A DNA stretch of 11,671 nucleotides. It comes from Candidatus Methanoperedentaceae archaeon (GTDB lineage Archaea; Halobacteriota; Methanosarcinia; Methanosarcinales; Methanoperedenaceae). Location: positions 1-11,671 of the forward strand of contig JACUTP010000043.1 in NCBI GenBank assembly GCA_014859785.1, in the 5' to 3' direction. Position numbers and translations under genes: made by a program. Below are positions 1 through 5,950 of this stretch, piece by piece (within the stretch, counting starts at the first letter, position 1; each line of letters begins with the position of its first letter). The notes beneath the pieces were generated by a model that worked only from the letters and a program-made list of their open reading frames with translations, did no database searches and was not told where the DNA came from.

Positions 1-9
1 TGATGAGCC

Positions 10-258
10 CTATGAGTACTGAGGCGCTTTAACCTCTACAAGTGAAGTCATCTGGTACTCGGTGAATGCCCTGGCAACATGGACACGGGACAATATTTTT
101 TTTGGTGCCACACCTGCCGACTTTGCCATTCTTGAAAGGGCATAAGGATTAAAACTGTTCCAGCCGTCCACGAACGCGGCATCCCTCCCTGAAGAATAAT
201 GTTGTTGTATCGCCCTATTCTTGTTATGGTATAAGCAGTATAGGGATTTCTTATAAAC
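10..258 (-). pseudogene. RecA-superfamily ATPase remnant, truncated at both ends
   Basis: Read on the minus strand, the frame between a TGA (259-261) and a TAG (10-12) is open for about 82 codons. It contains a protein-like stretch, AFVDGWNSFNPYALSRMAKS, followed by SRVHVARAFTEYQMTSLV. The pattern D-G-x-N-S-F-x-P-Y, then RAFT-x-YQ-x-x-x-L, resembles the Walker B and following region of a RecA/RadB-like ATPase family in archaea; this is recalled resemblance. There is no credible start codon: the first in-frame Met is inside the conserved block, and no Walker A motif is visible upstream in any minus-strand frame up to 448. Similarity also stops about ten residues before the TAG. I read it as an internal fragment of a decayed gene. 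A short functional protein from a GTG at 169-171 is possible but less likely. Confidence 0.5.
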
Positions 259-350
259 TCAGGTCTGAAGGGGCATTTTTAAAGTATATACCTGACGGCA
301 GAGGTATTGCTAGATTTCTAAATTACAAGAACTGCAAGAAAATCAGTTAT

Positions 351-380
351 ATATACCATAATATACCATATACACCATTA
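351..380. repeat. 10-bp tandem repeat with diverged third unit
   Basis: ATATACCATA occurs twice back to back (351-360 and 361-370), followed by the related TACACCATTA (371-380). The core AYACCAT therefore appears at 353-359, 363-369 and 372-378, about one helical turn apart and on the same face of the DNA. The array ends about 22 bases before the TATA box of the KaiC-like gene, where archaeal activators often bind. An inverted copy (ATGGTAT) lies at 226-232. A regulatory role is inference; in such AT-rich DNA the repeat could be slippage. Confidence 0.6.
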
Positions 381-402
381 TAATGATAAGATATCATAAA
401 AA

Positions 403-410
403 TATAAATA
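403..410 (+). promoter_or_regulatory. TATA box for the KaiC-like gene
   Basis: TATAAATA matches the archaeal TATA consensus and has an A-rich stretch just upstream where a BRE would sit. Transcription would start near 430, giving a short leader of roughly 18 bases that still includes the AGGTGA ribosome binding site at 436-441, 7 bases before the ATG at 449. Confidence 0.55.
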
Positions 411-448
411 TCAATCCGTTTTTAAGTAGTTAGTCAGGTGAAATAATT

Positions 449-1216
449 ATGAACAGCAAAAACAATGATGAAGATATTATGGAATCAATAAGGGTTCCCA
501 CCGGAATACCTGGTTTTGATGAGATATGTGAAGGGGGTTTGCTCAGGAACAGGACATACCTTCTATCAGGAACATCAGGGGCAGGAAAGACTATATTCGG
601 TCTTCAGTACCTGTACAACGGGATTACAAAGTATGGGGAAAATGCTATTTACATAGCAACCGAAGAACGTCCCGAACAGGTAAGGGAAACGGTAAAAGCA
701 TTTGGATGGGATTTCGAGGCACTGGAGGAGGAAGGTAAACTTGCAATACTCGATGCCTGTTCTACTAAAATCGGTGTACCGTCCCATGAAAAGTATGTTG
801 ATGTCAGACCATTTGACATGCGGTCAATGATGGACCAGGTCATAGCCATGCAGGAAGATATCGATGCAAAGCGGGCCCTCGTGGACGGGACTACATCGAT
901 AGGGTTTTATCTCAATGATCCTGCAAAGATACGGATAGAGCTTCTTAAATTAAGCACAACCCTTGAAATACTGGGACTGACGTCGCTGATGACATGTGAA
1001 GTCATTGACCAGAACGCTGTCAGCAGGTTTGGTGTTGAGAGTTTTGTTACTGAAGGTACCATAATGATGTACAGTACAAGGGCAGAATCCTTAAGGGTAC
1101 GCAGCATTGAGATGTATAAAATGAGGGGCTCAAACCACAGCCAGAGTATCCACCCCTATGATATAACCGCTGCCGGGATTGTGGTACATCCGCACGAAGA
1201 AATATATACAGCGTAG
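449..1216 (+). CDS. KaiC-like RecA-superfamily ATPase, single domain
   Basis: This 255-residue protein is a one-domain member of the KaiC/RadA-like ATPases (COG0467 type), a family in archaea linked to signalling and regulation; the target here is unknown. The Walker A motif GTSGAGKT is at residues 41-48, the acidic pair TEE at 71-73 fits the KaiC catalytic glutamates, and a Walker B-like ALVDG has its Asp at 146. The late K-M-R-G-x-x-H signature (224-230) is typical of KaiC domains. It lacks the second domain of cyanobacterial KaiC and has no membrane segment. The ATG at 449 is preferred over the Met codon at 479 because AGGTGA sits 7 bases upstream. tpiA follows after 23 bases, so the two are probably co-transcribed. 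Family assignment is firm; biological role is not. Confidence 0.88.
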   Translation: MNSKNNDEDIMESIRVPTGIPGFDEICEGGLLRNRTYLLSGTSGAGKTIFGLQYLYNGITKYGENAIYIATEERPEQVRETVKAFGWDFEALEEEGKLAILDACSTKIGVPSHEKYVDVRPFDMRSMMDQVIAMQEDIDAKRALVDGTTSIGFYLNDPAKIRIELLKLSTTLEILGLTSLMTCEVIDQNAVSRFGVESFVTEGTIMMYSTRAESLRVRSIEMYKMRGSNHSQSIHPYDITAAGIVVHPHEEIYTA

Positions 1217-1239
1217 AATTACTACCAGAGGACTATAAA

Positions 1240-1911
1240 ATGGTAAAGAAACCCCTGATAGTGTTGAATTTCAAAACCTATACCGAAGGTATGGGGGATA
1301 ATGCGGTCAGAATGGCAAAATATTGTGAGGAAGTAAGCGATGAGTCTGGAATTGAAATTATTGCAGTACCCCAGATTCCCGATATAGCACTGGTAGCGGG
1401 CTCTGTGAAAATACCGGTTTACGCACAGCATATAGATGGTGTCGGTGCCGGAGGTTATACCGGGCATATTACTGCGGATTGTGTGAGGTCGGCAGGTGCA
1501 CAGGGATGCCTGGTAAACCACTCGGAACGCAGGCTGCTTCTGGCAGATGTGGATTCTGCTATCCAGTCAGCAAAAAAAGCCGGATTAACTGTTATTACCT
1601 GCACGAATAATATTTCAGTTACATCGGCAGCAGCAGCATTATCGCCTGAGTATGTGGCAATTGAGCCGCCTGCTCTAATAGGTTCAGGAATCCCGGTTTC
1701 AAAAGCAGACCCTGATATAGTCACGGGTTCGGTTGAGGCTGTAAAAAAGGTAAACCCTAATGTTAAGGTACTGTGCGGGGCAGGTATTTCCAGCGGGGAT
1801 GATGTGGCGGCAGCGCTTGAACTTGGTACTTATGGGGTGCTTCTTGCTTCTGGCGTAATAAAGGCAAAAGACCAGAAAGCGGCATTAATTGACCTTATCG
1901 GGAAAGTATGA
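1240..1911 (+). CDS. tpiA: Triosephosphate isomerase (archaeal type)
   Basis: The enzyme interconverts dihydroxyacetone phosphate and glyceraldehyde 3-phosphate in the cytoplasm; in a methane-metabolising archaeon it would serve mainly gluconeogenesis. The expected catalytic residues are all present: Asn10 and Lys12 in LNFKTY, His94 in VNHSERR, and the base Glu142 in AIEPPALIGSG. The phosphate-binding glycines appear near the C-terminus in CGAGISSG and the following GVLLASG segment. At 223 residues it has the short length of archaeal enzymes, compared with about 250 in bacteria and eukaryotes. The ATG is preceded by AGAGGA at 1227-1232. It lies 23 bases after the KaiC-like gene with no obvious promoter between. 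A run of five T at 1948-1952 may end the transcript, but there is no hairpin, so I do not annotate a terminator. Confidence 0.96.
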   Translation: MVKKPLIVLNFKTYTEGMGDNAVRMAKYCEEVSDESGIEIIAVPQIPDIALVAGSVKIPVYAQHIDGVGAGGYTGHITADCVRSAGAQGCLVNHSERRLLLADVDSAIQSAKKAGLTVITCTNNISVTSAAAALSPEYVAIEPPALIGSGIPVSKADPDIVTGSVEAVKKVNPNVKVLCGAGISSGDDVAAALELGTYGVLLASGVIKAKDQKAALIDLIGKV

Positions 1912-2075
1912 TATTTATTCAATACGCGAAGTAATTTAAGGGCACGGTTTTTGTCTCAATAAAATGAAAGAGAGAAAGATTTAAGACCGATAATGTCGTT
2001 TGAGGGGCGCACGTCCACGAGGTTTTAATAATAATTGCAATCGATTAGAGAGTATTTATTATCTATAGTTAGCAG

Positions 2076-2083
2076 TACATATA
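2076..2083 (+). promoter_or_regulatory. Possible TATA box for tRNA-Lys and the RNA polymerase operon
   Basis: TACATATA is centred about 27 bases before the first base of the tRNA, the usual distance from an archaeal TATA box to the start site. That would place transcription start at or just before the tRNA 5' end. The match is imperfect, and AT-rich alternatives exist at 2053-2060 (TATTTATT) and 2024-2033. No other convincing promoter lies between here and rpoH, apart from a weak TATA-like run inside the tRNA intron. Confidence 0.35.
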
Positions 2084-2106
2084 CAGGATTAGTGGATGAA
2101 CTGTGT

Positions 2107-2213
2107 GGGCTCGTAGCTCAGTCAGGCAGAGCACCGGGCTTTTATTCAAACCGGATAATAAACCGGTATGGAAAGAAACCCGATGGCCGAGGGTTCAAAT
2201 CCCTCCGAGCCCG
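2107..2213 (+). tRNA. tRNA-Lys(UUU) with a 33-base intron
   Basis: The cloverleaf folds well. The acceptor arms GGGCTCG (2107-2113) and CGAGCCC (2206-2212) pair fully. The D stem is GCTC/GAGC, and the T arm is GAGGG-TTCAAAT-CCCTC (2189-2205). The discriminator is G2213, usual for archaeal tRNA-Lys, and CCA is not encoded. The anticodon TTT is at 2141-2143, in the loop CTTTTA plus A2178 once the intron is removed. The anticodon stem CCGGG/CCCGA has four good pairs and one C27-A43 mismatch at its outer end. The intron lies after position 37, the commonest archaeal location. The gene ends 21 bases before the rpoH start on the same strand. Confidence 0.95.
2145..2177 (+). other. tRNA intron with canonical bulge-helix-bulge splice site
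   Basis: The junctions fit the archaeal splicing endonuclease rule exactly. A 4-bp central helix forms between 2139-2142 (CTTT) and 2172-2175 (AAAG). It is flanked by two 3-base bulges, 2143-2145 and 2176-2178, each to be cut between its second and third base. Inside the intron, 2146-2148 pairs with 2169-2171 (one G-U). After an A-A mismatch, ACCGG (2150-2154) pairs with CCGGT (2163-2167) around an 8-base loop. Splicing leaves a normal 7-base anticodon loop. Confidence 0.9.
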
Positions 2214-2234
2214 TTTAATCCGGGAGGTAATTGC

Positions 2235-2501
2235 GTGAAGCATAAAGAGGCGACTGGAAGAGAATTTAAACCCTTAGAACATGTAATGGTACCAGAGCAT
2301 GAAGTATTGGATAAAAATGAAATTGATAAAATATTGGCAGGATACAATATAGAAAAAGAACAATTGCCCAAGATATATGATTCGGACCCGGCGGCAGCAG
2401 CAATTAAAGCCAAAGTAGGGGATGTTATACGCATAATAAGGCAGAGCCCGACAGCAGGACGGGCAGTGTTTTACCGTATGGTAATCAAATCAAGTAAATA
2501 G
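2235..2501 (+). CDS. rpoH: DNA-directed RNA polymerase subunit H (Rpb5-like)
   Basis: This 88-residue protein is the small archaeal H subunit, equivalent to the C-terminal domain of eukaryotic Rpb5. It sits in the lower jaw of RNA polymerase near downstream DNA. The family pattern is clear: LEHVMVPEHEVL, then LPKIYDSDPAA, GDVIRIIRQSPTAG and a C-terminal YRMVIK. The reading frame stays open upstream through the tRNA gene, so the start must be chosen by signal. GTG at 2235 has GGGAGGT (2222-2228) 6 bases upstream and gives a length near the family norm of about 80 residues, with a short basic N-terminal extension. It is the first protein gene of the operon; B'' follows after 22 bases. Confidence 0.93.
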   Translation: MKHKEATGREFKPLEHVMVPEHEVLDKNEIDKILAGYNIEKEQLPKIYDSDPAAAAIKAKVGDVIRIIRQSPTAGRAVFYRMVIKSSK

Positions 2502-2523
2502 TTTTCATCTCATAGAGGTATTT

Positions 2524-4134
2524 ATGATAGATAGAAGTGTATTATCAAAATCTTATTTTACAAGTGACAAAATCGTAAGGCACCACGTTGATTCATTCAA
2601 TTCTTTCCTGGATATTGGTCTTCAGAAGGTTATAGATGAGCAGAGGATTGTTGAAACAGATATAGAAGGCACTCACATAAGGCTCGGTAAAATCCGTTTA
2701 GGACATCCCGTTGTGAGGGAAGCAGATGGTGCTGTAGATAAACTCTACCCTACAGAGGCAAGGCTAAGGAATATCACTTATGCAGCACCGCTTCATCTTG
2801 GGATGACAATCGTAAGTTCCGAGGGTGAGAAAGATGAAAAAGAGGCTGAAATAGGTTTGCTCCCGATTATGAAAGGGTCAAAGGTATGCAATCTTGTTGA
2901 CCTTACCGACAAGGAAATGATTGAACTGGGAGAAGACCCGCAGGACCCGGGCGGATATTTCATAGTTAACGGTACTGAGCGTGTAATTACCACTCTTGAG
3001 GATCTTGCACCAAATAAAATCATGGTAGAATTCGAGGAACGCTACGGTGATAAGATAGAGGTGGCAAAGGTATTTTCCCAGCGCAGGGGATACCGTGCCC
3101 TCGTGGTTGTTGAACGCAGCAGGAAGTCACTTCTTGAGGTTTCATTCCCGTCCATATCAGGCAGGATTAATTTTGTCACCCTCATGAGGGCTCTCGGTAT
3201 TGAAACTGATGAAGATATCGTGAATTCCGTTTCCGAGGATCCTGAAATTATCAAGTTCATGCTTGAGAATCTTGAGGAGGCAGAAGTCAGCAATAAAGAC
3301 GAAGCCATGGAGAAAATCGGGATACGCGTGGCATCCGGGCAGGGTAAGGAATACCAGGTTAAAAGGGCAAACTATGTTATAGACCGATACCTGATGCCGC
3401 ATCTGGGGAACGACGAAGCTCATCGCATGGTTAAAGCACAGTTCCTCGGAAGAATGGCACAGGCGTGTTTTGAACTGGCGCTTGGTAAAAGGGCGCCGGC
3501 TGATAAGGATCATTATGCGAGCAAACGCCTAAAACTGGCAGGCGACCTGATGGAAGACCTGTTCAGGGTTTCGTTTAACAGGCTCACAAGGGATATCAAG
3601 TACCAGCTTGAAAGGGCAAGCATGAGAAACAGGGACCTGAACGTTTCCACGGTTGTCAGGGCGGATGTGCTCACAGAACGTCTTGTCCACCCGCTGGCTA
3701 CAGGTAACTGGGTGGGCGGAAGGACCGGTGTATCCCAGCTGCTTGACCGCACGGATTATATCGCCTCCCTGTCACACCTGAGACGGGTGATATCACCACT
3801 ATCAAGGTCACAACCCCATTTCGAGGCAAGGGATTTACACCCCACCCAGTGGGGGCGGGTATGTCCATCCGAAACACCTGAAGGTCCAAACTGCGGACTG
3901 GTTAAGAACTTTGCACAGCTTGTTGAAATCTCAACCAGTGCAGGCAGTAAAACACAGATAAAGAACATGGTTTATGAGATGGGGGTAAAACCGATTGTTC
4001 CGCAGCTTGTTGGAATGGAAGAGAAGATAACGACTTATGTTACTGAACTTGAGGCTCTTGAGGAAGCCCAGGAGATGAAAATCGAGCATGAGGAAGATGA
4101 AGATGTCGGAGTGGAGGTAGATATTTTTGAATAA
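2524..4134 (+). CDS. rpoB2: DNA-directed RNA polymerase subunit B''
   Basis: This 536-residue protein is the N-terminal half of the second largest subunit, which methanogens and several other euryarchaea encode as two genes. It covers the protrusion, lobe and fork regions. Early motifs include GGYFIVNGTERVI. Towards the C-terminus the family block RDLHPTQWGRVCPSETPEGP lies at residues 436-455, part of the fork that contacts the DNA-RNA hybrid. After about residue 500 the protein ends in a strongly acidic tail rich in Glu and Asp. ATG 2524 is preceded by AGAGGTA at 2514-2520. The stop overlaps the start of the B' gene by 8 bases in a different frame, so the two halves are separate proteins that probably assemble co-translationally. 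Confidence 0.97.
   Translation: MIDRSVLSKSYFTSDKIVRHHVDSFNSFLDIGLQKVIDEQRIVETDIEGTHIRLGKIRLGHPVVREADGAVDKLYPTEARLRNITYAAPLHLGMTIVSSEGEKDEKEAEIGLLPIMKGSKVCNLVDLTDKEMIELGEDPQDPGGYFIVNGTERVITTLEDLAPNKIMVEFEERYGDKIEVAKVFSQRRGYRALVVVERSRKSLLEVSFPSISGRINFVTLMRALGIETDEDIVNSVSEDPEIIKFMLENLEEAEVSNKDEAMEKIGIRVASGQGKEYQVKRANYVIDRYLMPHLGNDEAHRMVKAQFLGRMAQACFELALGKRAPADKDHYASKRLKLAGDLMEDLFRVSFNRLTRDIKYQLERASMRNRDLNVSTVVRADVLTERLVHPLATGNWVGGRTGVSQLLDRTDYIASLSHLRRVISPLSRSQPHFEARDLHPTQWGRVCPSETPEGPNCGLVKNFAQLVEISTSAGSKTQIKNMVYEMGVKPIVPQLVGMEEKITTYVTELEALEEAQEMKIEHEEDEDVGVEVDIFE
4113..4118 (+). promoter_or_regulatory. Ribosome binding site that fixes the TTG start of rpoB1
   Basis: GGAGGT lies inside the last codons of the B'' gene, 8 bases before the TTG at 4127. 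It supports the TTG over the ATG at 4148, which would have a much poorer spacing and would cut off the conserved NTRIYMDG segment at the B' N-terminus. Confidence 0.7.
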
Positions 4135-5941
4135 TACACGTATTTACATGGACGGTGAACTCATGGGAACCCATGACTTCCCGAAAAAGTTCGTAGCTGA
4201 TTTCCGGGCGAAACGCGGTCAGGGTGAACTCAGGAAACAGGTCAACATCGCTTTTTTTGAGAATACTGATGAAATCCACATAAACACAGACCAGGGGCGG
4301 GCAAGGCGTCCTGTAATTATTGTGGAAAACGGCGTGTGTCTTGTAACTGAAGAGCATATCGAACGCCTGAAGAATGGCGAGATTTCCTTTGATGCTCTTG
4401 TAGATGCCGGTTTAATCGAGTATATTGATGCTGAAGAGGAAGAAAATACGTTCATTGCCATTAATGAAGATGATTTAACACCTGAACATACGCATCTTGA
4501 GATTGACCCTGCCCTGACACTTGGTATATGTACAGGTATGGTTCCTTTCCCTGAACACAACGCATCCCCGAGGAATACCATGGGAGCGGGTATGGTAAAA
4601 CAGTGTCTTGGCATGTCCATGCCAAACATGAAACTCCGCCCGGATACAAGAGCCAATGTCTTACAGTACCCGCAAAAAGCACTTGTGACAACACAGACCG
4701 CAGAAGCGATTGGTTTTGATAACCGACCGGCAGGGCAAAATTTTGTTGTCGCGGTAATATCATATGAGGGTTATAATATTGAAGATGCCCTTGTGATAAA
4801 TAAGGGTTCGATTGAGCGCGGTCTTGGAAGAAGTTATTTTTTCAGGACTAACGAGGGAGAAGAACGGAGGTACCCTGGCGGACAGGAAGACAAATTCGAG
4901 ATACCTGATGCCGAAGTAAGGGGTGCACGTGGTGCTGAGGTGTATACGCAGCTTGACGATGATGGTCTTGTCAACCCTGAAATCCAGGTTGAACCGAACG
5001 CTGTCCTGATCGGGAAAACAAGTCCCCCGCGGTTCCTTGAGGAACCAACTGAACTCGGGTTAAGTCCTGTCCAGCGCAGGGAAAGTTCCGTAACAATGCG
5101 CTCAAATGAGAAAGGTATTGTTGATACTGTAATCCTGTCCGAATCAGAAAATGGTGCACGTCTTGCGAAAGTAAGGACGCGTGACCAGAGAATCCCTGAA
5201 GTCGGGGATAAATTCGCATCACGCCACGGACAGAAAGGAATAATCGGGCTTATCGTGCCGTATGAGGATATGCCGTTTACGGAAAACGGAACCGTTCCAG
5301 ACCTGATTATTAACCCCCATGCAATCCCTTCACGAATGACTGTGGGGCATGTTCTTGAAATGATAGGCGGGAAAGTGGCATCTTTTGAGGGAAGACCGAT
5401 AAACGCAACCCCGTTTTCAGGGGAACCTGAAGAGGAACTACGTTCTGCCCTTGCGAAATTCGGTTATTCAAATACCGGTAAGGAAGTGCTTTATGATGGC
5501 ATTTCGGGTAACAGGTTCCAGGTGGATATTTTTGTGGGCGTTATCCTTTACCAGAAGCTTTACCACATGGTTGCGTCCAAGATGCACTCCCGTTCCCGCG
5601 GACCTGTCCAGGTATTGACCAGGCAGCCCACGGAAGGAAGAGCCAGGGAAGGCGGTCTAAGGTTCGGTGAGATGGAACGCGATGTGCTTATCGGGCACGG
5701 TGCAGCCATGGCACTGAAGGAAAGGCTGCTTGATGAGTCTGACAGGGTAACGCAGTATGTATGTTCACACTGCGGGATGGTTGCCACTCTTGACAAACGA
5801 AGGAATGTCACAGTTTGTCCAAGCTGCGGCGCTGAAACTGACATTTTCCCGGTTGAGATGAGTTATGCGTTCAAACTCCTGATTGATGAGATTATTTCCC
5901 TCGGTGTCGCACCGAGACTTGTTCTGGAGAATGCGGTATAG
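4127..5941 (+). CDS. rpoB1: DNA-directed RNA polymerase subunit B'
   Basis: This 604-residue protein is the C-terminal half of the second largest RNA polymerase subunit, holding the wall, hybrid-binding, anchor and clamp portions. SYEGYNIEDALVIN at about residues 212-225 and GDKFASRHGQKG at 360-371 are hallmark blocks lining the active centre. The C-terminal clamp has a four-cysteine zinc site: Cys546, Cys549, Cys564 and Cys567. The start is TTG, overlapping the B'' stop by 8 bases, with a GGAGGT site inside B''. The stop TAG (5939-5941) overlaps the GGAGGAG that serves the A' gene. Gene and protein appear complete, and no intein interrupts the conserved blocks. Confidence 0.97.
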   Translation: MNNTRIYMDGELMGTHDFPKKFVADFRAKRGQGELRKQVNIAFFENTDEIHINTDQGRARRPVIIVENGVCLVTEEHIERLKNGEISFDALVDAGLIEYIDAEEEENTFIAINEDDLTPEHTHLEIDPALTLGICTGMVPFPEHNASPRNTMGAGMVKQCLGMSMPNMKLRPDTRANVLQYPQKALVTTQTAEAIGFDNRPAGQNFVVAVISYEGYNIEDALVINKGSIERGLGRSYFFRTNEGEERRYPGGQEDKFEIPDAEVRGARGAEVYTQLDDDGLVNPEIQVEPNAVLIGKTSPPRFLEEPTELGLSPVQRRESSVTMRSNEKGIVDTVILSESENGARLAKVRTRDQRIPEVGDKFASRHGQKGIIGLIVPYEDMPFTENGTVPDLIINPHAIPSRMTVGHVLEMIGGKVASFEGRPINATPFSGEPEEELRSALAKFGYSNTGKEVLYDGISGNRFQVDIFVGVILYQKLYHMVASKMHSRSRGPVQVLTRQPTEGRAREGGLRFGEMERDVLIGHGAAMALKERLLDESDRVTQYVCSHCGMVATLDKRRNVTVCPSCGAETDIFPVEMSYAFKLLIDEIISLGVAPRLVLENAV

Positions 5942-5950
5942 GAGGAGATT

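Noticed and set aside
2103..2234. Open frame running from the tRNA gene straight into rpoH, suggesting a longer H subunit
   Set aside because: The segment is the tRNA-Lys gene and intron, and its translation has no resemblance to subunit H. A good ribosome binding site precedes GTG 2235 and gives the normal family length.
2035..2238. 67-codon open frame across the tRNA
   Set aside because: It overlaps the whole tRNA, has no ribosome binding site, and its product matches nothing I recognise.
4120..4150. Apparent frameshift breaking a single rpoB gene
   Set aside because: The change of frame falls at the known B''/B' split site, with a ribosome binding site and a start codon for B'. Separate B'' and B' genes are normal in methanogens and several other euryarchaea.
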